From assembly GCA_010028775.1 (NCBI GenBank), contig RHAF01000052.1, positions 1 to 9,061 of the forward strand: DNA of 9,061 nucleotides, given 5' to 3'. Shown piece by piece: positions 1 through 5,672 of this stretch. Position numbers and translations under genes: made by a program. The DNA comes from Verrucomicrobiota bacterium. Its GTDB lineage: Bacteria; Verrucomicrobiota; Verrucomicrobiia; Methylacidiphilales; Verrucolacustridaceae. How positions within the stretch are numbered: the stretch's first letter is position 1; each line of letters starts with the position of its first letter. The notes under the pieces are model-generated. The model had not been told where the DNA came from, did no database searches, and worked only from the letters and a program-made list of their open reading frames with translations.

Positions 1-224
1 TCGATTATGAGCCGGGTTTTACCAAATGGGGCAAGCAGTTGGAACTGGCGGAGGCAAAGGGCGCGCGCTGGGCGTTGCTGGTAAGCCGGGAAGCGGGGTC
101 GGGGACAATTGGTTTCAAGGAGATTTCCAGCCGTCGACAAGCGGAGGCCCGATGGATCCGCGGCCAGGATGGTGCGATTTCCCTTGAGCCCGACCCGGGG
201 GATTGGGCGAAGGTATTGGCTTGA
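1..224 (+). CDS. hisS: Histidyl-tRNA synthetase, C-terminal end (5' partial)
   Basis: Frame 3 is open from the left edge to a TGA at 222-224 and gives the last 73 residues of a protein. The pattern K-Q-L-E-L-A-E-A-K-G-A-R-W-A-L-L-V, then G-T-I-G-F-K-E-I-S-S-R-R-Q, matches the C-terminal anticodon-binding domain of class II HisRS. In E. coli the corresponding stretch has KKQFARADKWGARVAVVLG followed by a KDLRSGEQ-type segment. HisRS charges tRNA-His with histidine in the cytoplasm. The catalytic domain lies outside the window, so the name rests on this tail plus the neighbouring aspS; hisS-aspS is a common bacterial pair. The stop codon overlaps the aspS ATG by one base (TGATG), which suggests translational coupling. 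Another class IIa synthetase tail is possible but less likely. Confidence 0.8.
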   Translation, partial: DYEPGFTKWGKQLELAEAKGARWALLVSREAGSGTIGFKEISSRRQAEARWIRGQDGAISLEPDPGDWAKVLA

Positions 225-2008
225 TGAAGCGCACCCACAGTTGCGGCGGTTTGCGGTTGGCCCAAGCTGGGCATGAGGTCCACCTGGCCGGATGGGTTTC
301 GGGAAGAAGGGATCACGGGGGGGTGATTTTCATCGATCTCCGGGATCGTGAGGGGGTGACGCAGGTCGTGTTCAATCCCGCGCTGGCCCCGGAAGTATCC
401 GCCCTGGCCCACGGTTTGCGTTCGGAATTCGTGGTGCAGGTCACGGGCAAGGTTTCTCCCCGGCCCGAGGGGACAAAAAACGCCACCTTGACCACAGGTG
501 AAATTGAGGTTTTGGCTTCGGGAATGCAGGTTTTGAATCCCAGTGAAACTCCGCCATTTCCCCTTGATGAGGAAGGGGTCAACGAGGATCTCCGGCTGCG
601 TTACCGATACCTGGATCTGCGCCGGCCTGCCATGGCGGAGGCCCTGAGGGCCCGGCACCGGGCGGCACTGGCGATCCGTCACTACATGGATCAGAAGGGG
701 TTTTACGAGATTGAGACGCCGGTGCTCTTCAAGAGCACCCCCGAGGGGGCGAGGGAATATCTGGTGCCCTCACGGCTGAATCCCGGAAAGTTCTACGCTC
801 TTCCCCAATCCCCGCAGCAGTTCAAGCAACTGCTTATGGTGGGAGGGACGGAAAAGTACTTCCAGATCGCCCGCTGTTTCCGGGACGAGGACCTTCGGGC
901 TGACCGGCAACCTGAATTCACGCAGATCGACATCGAAATGTCCTTCATCGGGCGGGAGGACATTTACGCGTTGATCGAAGGATTGGTACAGCGGGTATGG
1001 AAAGAGGTGAAAGGGGTGGAGATCGCGCTGCCCTTTCCGCGGGTCACCTACCGGGAGGCCATGGAGACATACGGAACGGACAAGCCGGACCGTCGTTACG
1101 GACTGAAGTTGGCCGATTTGACCGAGGTTTTCCGCAATTCCTCCTTCAAGGTGTTCCAATCCGCCGTGGTGGCGGGCGGGGTGGTCAAGGCTTTTAACGC
1201 CAAGGGGTTGGCGGTGATCACCACGGGACAGATCGAGGATCTGACCAATCTCGCCAAATCACACGGGGCCAAGGGGCTCGCATGGATCAAGGTGGAGAAC
1301 GGGGAGTGGAAATCCCCGATCGTGAAATTCTTCAGCGATGCGGAAAAAAAGGCACTGACGGATAAACTGGGGGTGGAGGAGGGGGACCTGATCCTTTTCG
1401 GCGCCGACCAGTGGGTGGCTGCCTGCGAGGTGCTGGGTCTGGTCCGGATCCGTTGTGCGGATTATCTGGAGAAACTGGGGAAGCTGAAGAAAGATCCCGC
1501 CCAACTGGATTTTCACTGGGTGGTCGATTTCCCGTTGTTGAGAAAAGATCCCGAACATCCCAACATGGTGGCGAGTCACCATCCCTTTACCGCCCCGGTG
1601 GAGGAGGATCTTCCGCTTTTGGAGAGCCAACCGGAAAAGGTCCGGGGTCAGCATTACGACTTGGTTTTGAACGGGGTGGAACTGGGAGGTGGAAGTATCC
1701 GAATCCACCAGGGCAAATTGCAGGACAAGATTTTCCGGGAGATCCTGAAACTTCCTGGCGACATCGTGCAGAGCCGGTTCGGTTACATGGTGGAGGCGCT
1801 GCAGTTTGGGGCGCCGCCCCACGGGGGAATTGCCCTTGGTTTTGACCGCCTGATGGCCCTTTTGCTCGGGCATGAAAGCATCCGGGATGTGATTGCCTTC
1901 CCCAAGAATGCCCGCGGCCAGGATGTGATGAGCGGATCCCCGGCGGAGGCCACGACCCGGCAATTGAAAGAGATTCACATCAAGAGCGAAACAATTCCAG
2001 GGGCCTGA
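224..2008 (+). CDS. aspS: Aspartyl-tRNA synthetase, bacterial type, probably non-discriminating (Asp/Asn)
   Basis: This 594-residue class II synthetase has the usual bacterial length of about 590. An N-terminal OB-fold anticodon-binding domain (about 1-110) contains GRRDHGGVIFIDLRDREG. The catalytic domain follows: the LRYRYLDLRRP linker (125-135), STPEGAREYLVPSR (171-184), the motif 2 region FRDEDLRADRQPEF (219-232), and motif 3 GIALGFDRLMALLLG (535-549). A GAD insertion domain spans about 290-420. His31 and Gly83 match the residues tied to relaxed tRNA specificity in non-discriminating AspRS, where Asp-tRNA-Asn is also made for amidation by GatCAB. I chose ATG 224 because it follows GAAGG at 209-213 and the family N-terminus starts there; an in-frame TTG at 203 would add seven unconserved residues inside hisS. 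Identity is certain; the relaxed specificity is inferred. Confidence 0.97.
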   Translation: MKRTHSCGGLRLAQAGHEVHLAGWVSGRRDHGGVIFIDLRDREGVTQVVFNPALAPEVSALAHGLRSEFVVQVTGKVSPRPEGTKNATLTTGEIEVLASGMQVLNPSETPPFPLDEEGVNEDLRLRYRYLDLRRPAMAEALRARHRAALAIRHYMDQKGFYEIETPVLFKSTPEGAREYLVPSRLNPGKFYALPQSPQQFKQLLMVGGTEKYFQIARCFRDEDLRADRQPEFTQIDIEMSFIGREDIYALIEGLVQRVWKEVKGVEIALPFPRVTYREAMETYGTDKPDRRYGLKLADLTEVFRNSSFKVFQSAVVAGGVVKAFNAKGLAVITTGQIEDLTNLAKSHGAKGLAWIKVENGEWKSPIVKFFSDAEKKALTDKLGVEEGDLILFGADQWVAACEVLGLVRIRCADYLEKLGKLKKDPAQLDFHWVVDFPLLRKDPEHPNMVASHHPFTAPVEEDLPLLESQPEKVRGQHYDLVLNGVELGGGSIRIHQGKLQDKIFREILKLPGDIVQSRFGYMVEALQFGAPPHGGIALGFDRLMALLLGHESIRDVIAFPKNARGQDVMSGSPAEATTRQLKEIHIKSETIPGA

Positions 2009-2019
2009 AAACCAATCCC

Positions 2020-2047
2020 TTGCGGAATCGGGGTGTCCGGCTAATCT
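2020..2047 (+). promoter_or_regulatory. Possible sigma70-like promoter ahead of the glutaredoxin gene
   Basis: The 46-base gap after aspS contains TTGCGG (2020-2025), then 16 bases, then TAATCT (2042-2047). The -10 box is poor and keeps only the T-A----T positions. Transcription would begin about seven bases after it, at or next to the ATG at 2055, giving a leaderless or nearly leaderless mRNA. No Shine-Dalgarno sequence is visible in 2040-2054, which agrees with that reading. Read-through from aspS is the alternative. Confidence 0.25.
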
Positions 2048-2054
2048 AATTTTT

Positions 2055-2417
2055 ATGAGTGATGGAATGCCGAATTTAAAGATTATCGCCTACCTCAAGC
2101 CACACTGCGGTTGGAGCCGCGGGGTGCGGGCGGTGATGGCCAAATACAACCTGGATTTTGAGGATCGTGACATCTGGAACGACATCCACCAGAGAATGGA
2201 GATGATCCAGAAAAGCGGTCAGGAACTTTCGCCATGCGTGGAGATCAACGGCCACATGCTGGCGGACGTCAGCGGCGAGGAGGTGGAGGCCTGGATGTTG
2301 GCCCAGGGGTTAGTCCGCCCCAATCAGAACGCGGTGGGCGTCCCCACCGACCGTGGTTGCTCGGATGAGGAGCATGCCGCCCAACGGGGTGAGATCCCCG
2401 TGCATTTCAAGGGGTAA
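2055..2417 (+). CDS. Glutaredoxin-like protein with CGWS active site
   Basis: This 120-residue protein has a thioredoxin/glutaredoxin fold pattern: a first strand IIAYLKPH, active site Cys18-Gly-Trp-Ser21, helix GVRAVMAKY, strand DFEDRDI, then the cis-proline loop LSPCVEINGHML with Pro60. The single active-site cysteine (CxxS) resembles monothiol glutaredoxins, but the motif is CGWS rather than CGFS, and the usual TVP loop reads L-S-P followed by Cys61. The glutathione-binding GG-(x)-DD region reads ADVSGEE. A tail of about 30 residues carries a third cysteine (Cys102) and is longer than in plain glutaredoxins. The role is presumably cytoplasmic thiol exchange or Fe-S handling; the substrate is unknown. 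ATG 2055 is taken as the start; ATG 2067 (residue 5) is an alternative, and neither has a clear ribosome-binding site. The next gene starts 7 bases downstream, so the two are probably co-transcribed. Confidence 0.8.
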   Translation: MSDGMPNLKIIAYLKPHCGWSRGVRAVMAKYNLDFEDRDIWNDIHQRMEMIQKSGQELSPCVEINGHMLADVSGEEVEAWMLAQGLVRPNQNAVGVPTDRGCSDEEHAAQRGEIPVHFKG

Positions 2418-2424
2418 GGGGCCG

Positions 2425-3276
2425 ATGAACGCCCCGCACGACGAAAGGCAGGCGAGGGCGGTGGAAAAAATCCTCTCGGGGGACGATGCGGACATGGCCG
2501 ACCTGACGATCCGCGAGCTTCGTTCGCAAAAAGAAAATTATCTTCCGCTGATCGAGAATCTGGCGGGATCCCCTGATCCGAGGGTTCGCGCCCGGGCCCG
2601 AATGTTGCTTCGTTTCTGGGCAGAAACCAATTCATCCGCCGAGGAGTCCCTGTTCAGCGGCCTGCAATTAAGGACGTGGGAAGATTTGGAGCATCTCTGC
2701 TGGAGCTTGGCGAAAATCGAGGATCCTGAAATCGACCTGGATGAGGGGAAGACCTATCTGGACGAGCTAGGACGCCAGGTGGAGAAAAATCTCCCCCAGC
2801 GGAGCATCTCCCCCACCGACTCAATCTCCGCCCTGCGCCAAATTCTGGCCCGCCGGGAAGGCTTCCGGGGAAACCTCGACAACTATTTCGACCCTTCGAA
2901 CAGCTACCTGCATCGGGTCCTGCAGACCCGAATGGGCATTCCCCTGACCTTGGCACTGGTTTACCTGTTTGCCGGTTTACGTGCGGGATTGGACATCTAC
3001 GGGATGAACACCCCAGGTCATTATCTGGCAGGGATGGGGGGGGTGATCTTTGATCCGTTTCATGGCGCGGTGGTCATGTCAGCCGACGACCTATCCGCCA
3101 AGTTTGGAACCGAGCGGTCGGCTTGGGCCAATCCCATGCACATGCGGGCCACGCCCAGAGAAACGGCAGAGAGGATGTTGGTCAACCTGCTGAACAGCTA
3201 CAGTCGGTTAGGGGACGAGGCGCGGCACTCCCGCACGGTCTCCTGCCTACAAATGATTGAAGAGAGCCTCGGCTAG
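2425..3276 (+). CDS. SirB1 / transglutaminase-like (Transglut_core2) family protein
   Basis: This 283-residue soluble protein has no signal peptide or membrane span. An N-terminal helical part (about 10-110) includes a HEAT-like stretch, PLIENLAGSPDPRVRARARM. The diagnostic core is at 152-215: DNYFDPSNSYLHRVL, then TRMGIPLTLALVYLF, GLDIYGMNTPGHYL and a FDPF segment. This is the pattern of the SirB1/YchA family, a transglutaminase-like fold found widely in bacteria without a settled biochemical role. The fold positions of the usual His (His199) and Asp (Asp210) are kept, but no cysteine occupies the nucleophile position in the GIPLTLA helix. ATG 2425 is chosen because TAAGGGG precedes it and residues from the earlier in-frame GTG (2353) would overlap the upstream gene by 65 bases and look like out-of-frame translation. 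It ends at a TAG that also begins a hairpin. Confidence 0.85.
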   Translation: MNAPHDERQARAVEKILSGDDADMADLTIRELRSQKENYLPLIENLAGSPDPRVRARARMLLRFWAETNSSAEESLFSGLQLRTWEDLEHLCWSLAKIEDPEIDLDEGKTYLDELGRQVEKNLPQRSISPTDSISALRQILARREGFRGNLDNYFDPSNSYLHRVLQTRMGIPLTLALVYLFAGLRAGLDIYGMNTPGHYLAGMGGVIFDPFHGAVVMSADDLSAKFGTERSAWANPMHMRATPRETAERMLVNLLNSYSRLGDEARHSRTVSCLQMIEESLG

Positions 3277-3315
3277 AGCCCGCTTGATTCCTCGATTGGG
3301 CTCGGGCATTTTTTT
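3276..3315 (+). terminator. Putative Rho-independent terminator after the SirB1-like gene
   Basis: GAGCCC (3276-3281) can pair with GGGCTC (3298-3303), or in the alternative register GCCCG (3278-3282) with CGGGC (3303-3307). The second register abuts a run of seven T (3309-3315), the standard geometry for an intrinsic terminator, although the stem is only 5-6 base pairs with a long loop. The T-run ends three bases before the next start codon at 3319, an unusually tight fit. Confidence 0.45.
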
Positions 3316-3318
3316 GAA

Positions 3319-3744
3319 ATGAAACATCAACTTTGCAAGGCTTTGAGCATCGCTCTTTTTACCGTTGGATGGATATGTGCGGAGGAACCGGCAGACATTC
3401 CCCTGGTCACCCCTCAGGAGGCATCCGCCCAAGAAGGGAAGCAGGTCAAGGTCAAGGGGGTGGTGGATGGGCAAAAAACGTCAGCCAAAGGAGTCACGTA
3501 TTTGAACTTTGGTGGCCGGTTTCCCAATCACGCATTCAGTTGCGTCCTCCGCGCAAAGGATTTTCCCGATGGGGTTCCTGCATTTGAGGGGAAAGAGGTG
3601 GAAGTCACCGGTTTGATCAAGATGTACGAAGGCAAGCCCTCCATGGATGTTAAGTCCTTGAGCCAAATCCATGTTGTGTCCGGGGATTCCTCCGGGTCGG
3701 GCAAGCCCGCACCCGCTTCCCCGGCAGGTGAGACGGAACGCTGA
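3319..3744 (+). CDS. Exported OB-fold protein of unknown function
   Basis: This 141-residue protein begins with a probable Sec signal peptide: a basic start (MKHQLCK), a hydrophobic core (ALSIALFTVGWI) and a likely cleavage after Ala21 before EEPAD. There is no convincing lipobox around Cys20. The mature part (about 28-120) fits a small OB-fold: GKQVKVKGVV (strand 1), TYLNFGG (strand 2), FSCVLRA (strand 3), EGKEVEVTGLI (strand 4) and a last strand IHVV, with GKPSMDV before it. This resembles bacterial OB-fold domains described as nucleic-acid-binding or as tails of exported nucleases, but no catalytic residues are visible. Residues 121-141 are a Gly/Ser/Pro/Ala-rich tail. The protein probably acts in the periplasm; ligand and partner are unknown. 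No Shine-Dalgarno sequence precedes the ATG. Its neighbours give no functional clue. Confidence 0.75.
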   Translation: MKHQLCKALSIALFTVGWICAEEPADIPLVTPQEASAQEGKQVKVKGVVDGQKTSAKGVTYLNFGGRFPNHAFSCVLRAKDFPDGVPAFEGKEVEVTGLIKMYEGKPSMDVKSLSQIHVVSGDSSGSGKPAPASPAGETER

Positions 3745-3773
3745 TCTTTTTTTACCACCCCCTTGGATTCCGG

Positions 3774-3803
3774 TTGCTTTAGGGTTGGACGATTCCGTAT
3801 GTT
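3774..3803 (+). promoter_or_regulatory. Possible sigma70-like promoter for greA
   Basis: The 66-base gap before greA has TTGCTT (3774-3779), an 18-base spacer and TATGTT (3798-3803). The expected transcription start is at about 3810-3811, on the greA ATG itself, so the transcript would be leaderless. The region just upstream of the ATG has no purine-rich ribosome-binding site. A T-run at 3747-3753 precedes it. Confidence 0.35.
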
Positions 3804-3810
3804 CATCTGA

Positions 3811-5652
3811 ATGCCCGCCGAGACTGAAATTGATCCGTTGCCTGTTGTGAATGAGGCCGACGATCTGGATCCCAAAACAAAGGAAAAACTATCCCAACTG
3901 GTGCCCGGTTCCTTCTGCCACCACCGCAGTTGGGGGGTGGGTAAGATAGTGGGCAAGGACGATGCCCTCCGTAGCCTAACCATCGATTTCCGTAGCAAGA
4001 AGGGGCATCCGATGGAGTTCGGATACGCCGCCCAGTCTCTGAAAAGCCTGGGCCATGACCATCTCGAGGCTCGGATCCTGACGGATCCCGATTCGGTGAG
4101 AGAGATGGCGGCCAAGCAACCCGGCGAGGTGATGAAGAATGCCGTACAAAGCCTGGGCCGTGAGGCCACGACCACCCGGTTGGAGGAGGCCTTTGTCCCC
4201 CACCTCTACAAGGCGGAGGAGTGGAAAAAGTTCTGGGAAGCCGCCAAGCGGGCGATGAAGAAAGACCCACGGTTTGTTCTTCCGACCAAACGGGTGGATC
4301 CCGTGCAGTACCTGGAGAGTGCCCCCGAGGCCAAGGGGGTTGGTCTGGAGGAGTTGCGGGAGGCGGTGGGATCCAAACGGGTGATCGAAGCCCTGGAGAA
4401 ATTGCAGAAATCGTCCTCCGCATCGGAGCTCAAGGGCTTGGCGGACGAGGCTTTCAAGCTGATTGAGGTGGCCGCACAGAAGGTTCCCAAGAGCCAAGTG
4501 AGCCAAGTCGCGGAGTTGGCACTGGCGAGGGCGGAGTTTGCCGCCGCCGCTGGCCTGCCTGCGGAGCCGGGGGCGGTGATTCGCGGTCTTCTCCCCACCG
4601 ATCCCGCCCGTCTGGCCCAGGTGGTGGAGGCGCTTCCTGCCGGAAAACAGCCCCGTTTCGTCGATCTGATGTCCGAGCAAATGGGGGAACGGTGGACCGA
4701 ATTGCACCTCTCCCTTCTGCCCAAGGCCGCGGGCCGCCTGATGGATGCAATCACCCAGCGGTTCAAAAAAGCCACCCGGCTCGCTGAACTGGAGGGCGCC
4801 TTGGATCGACTTTTGCGTGAGCGTTTGACACATCCCGATCTGATCGTCTGGCTTTGCCGTAACCGGGGAGGAGAGCTGGCCAAACTGGCGGGGCCGTCCC
4901 TCTTTCTCACGGCCCTGGCTGTTTTGGAGAAAGAGCAGCTTTCGGACTCAAGCCGCGGATCCCGTCTGAGGGACCTGTTGCTGGAGGACAAGGAACTGAT
5001 CCGCGATCTTCTGGCCCCGTCCTCGCCTGAAGAGGTCCGGGACGTGACCCGGGCCTCGCTCTCCTCCACGGCTTTCGAGGAGTTGGACAAGCGCTCGCTG
5101 ATCGGAGCCCTGGTGAAACTTTATCCCGAAGTCAGCAGCATGGTGGCGGGGGAAAATAAGACCACGGCAGTGGAATCCCCCATTGTCAGCTGGGAAAGCC
5201 TGGAGAAGAGAAAGCAGGAACTTGAGGAGATCGTGAGCAAAAAGATCCCCGCCAACAGCAAGGAGATCGCGGTGGCCCGCTCCTACGGAGATTTGAAGGA
5301 AAATCACGAATTCAAGGCGGCCAAGGAGATGCAGGCTGTGTTGATGCGTCGCAAAGCAGAACTGGAGGCGATGATTGTCGCGGCCCAGGGGACCGACTTC
5401 AGCGGAGTCAAAGGCGATGAGGTGGCCATCGGAACGGTGGTGGAGTACGAGCACCTGGAAGGCGGCACGAAAAAGACGATCACCATTCTTGGGGCATGGG
5501 ACAGCAATCCTGAACAGGGAATCCTTTCCTATCAGACCGCAGTGGCCCAGGCCCTGGTCCGGAAAAAGTCAGGCGAGCATGCCGAGCTGCCCAGCGAAAG
5601 CGGGCCCAAGACCAAAGTCATCATCCGTTCGATCCGAGCCTATCGTTCCTGA
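3811..5652 (+). CDS. greA: Transcription elongation factor GreA, long form with N-terminal extension
   Basis: This 613-residue protein ends in a complete GreA/GreB module. A coiled coil (about 460-525) carries YGDLKENHEF at 492-501, so the acidic tip residues Asp494 and Glu497 match E. coli Asp41 and Glu44. An FKBP-like domain follows (about 530-613, with ILSYQTAVAQAL). Gre factors enter the RNA polymerase secondary channel and trigger transcript cleavage in backtracked complexes; the intact tip predicts activity. The first 455 residues are an extension. Residues 30-85 (PGSFCHHRSWGVGKI, then LTIDFRSKKGH) look like a small Tudor/SH3-like barrel, and the rest is mainly helical with lysine- and leucine-rich segments. 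A similar layout occurs in chlamydial GreA of about 715 residues. ATG 3811 is the first plausible start. Enolase begins 20 bases after the stop. The Gre call is firm; the role of the extension is unknown. Confidence 0.93.
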   Translation: MPAETEIDPLPVVNEADDLDPKTKEKLSQLVPGSFCHHRSWGVGKIVGKDDALRSLTIDFRSKKGHPMEFGYAAQSLKSLGHDHLEARILTDPDSVREMAAKQPGEVMKNAVQSLGREATTTRLEEAFVPHLYKAEEWKKFWEAAKRAMKKDPRFVLPTKRVDPVQYLESAPEAKGVGLEELREAVGSKRVIEALEKLQKSSSASELKGLADEAFKLIEVAAQKVPKSQVSQVAELALARAEFAAAAGLPAEPGAVIRGLLPTDPARLAQVVEALPAGKQPRFVDLMSEQMGERWTELHLSLLPKAAGRLMDAITQRFKKATRLAELEGALDRLLRERLTHPDLIVWLCRNRGGELAKLAGPSLFLTALAVLEKEQLSDSSRGSRLRDLLLEDKELIRDLLAPSSPEEVRDVTRASLSSTAFEELDKRSLIGALVKLYPEVSSMVAGENKTTAVESPIVSWESLEKRKQELEEIVSKKIPANSKEIAVARSYGDLKENHEFKAAKEMQAVLMRRKAELEAMIVAAQGTDFSGVKGDEVAIGTVVEYEHLEGGTKKTITILGAWDSNPEQGILSYQTAVAQALVRKKSGEHAELPSESGPKTKVIIRSIRAYRS

Positions 5653-5672
5653 CGGCGGGCAACCCGGAAACC

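Noticed and set aside
1259..1978. Long open frame on the minus strand opposite aspS (239 codons), and similar ones opposite greA, eno and mdh.
   Set aside because: They lie fully inside well-identified genes, show no family resemblance and have the composition expected from the complement of GC-rich codons.
2012..2033. Imperfect inverted repeat CCAATCCC / GGAATCGG after aspS as a terminator.
   Set aside because: Two of eight pairs mismatch and no T-run follows directly; the TTTTT at 2050-2054 is too far away and touches the next ATG.
3693..3715. Strong GC hairpin (CGGGTCGGGC / GCCCGCACCCG) near the end of the exported OB-fold gene, with a T-run further on at 3747-3753.
   Set aside because: The T-run lies 31 bases past the stem, too far for an intrinsic terminator. 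The hairpin falls in the low-complexity Gly/Ser/Pro/Ala tail, whose GC-rich codons make chance pairing likely.
3799..3810. Three-codon ORF (ATG TTC ATC TGA) ending directly before the greA ATG, as a possible leader peptide.
   Set aside because: It has no ribosome-binding site, overlaps the candidate -10 box and would lie upstream of the predicted transcription start.
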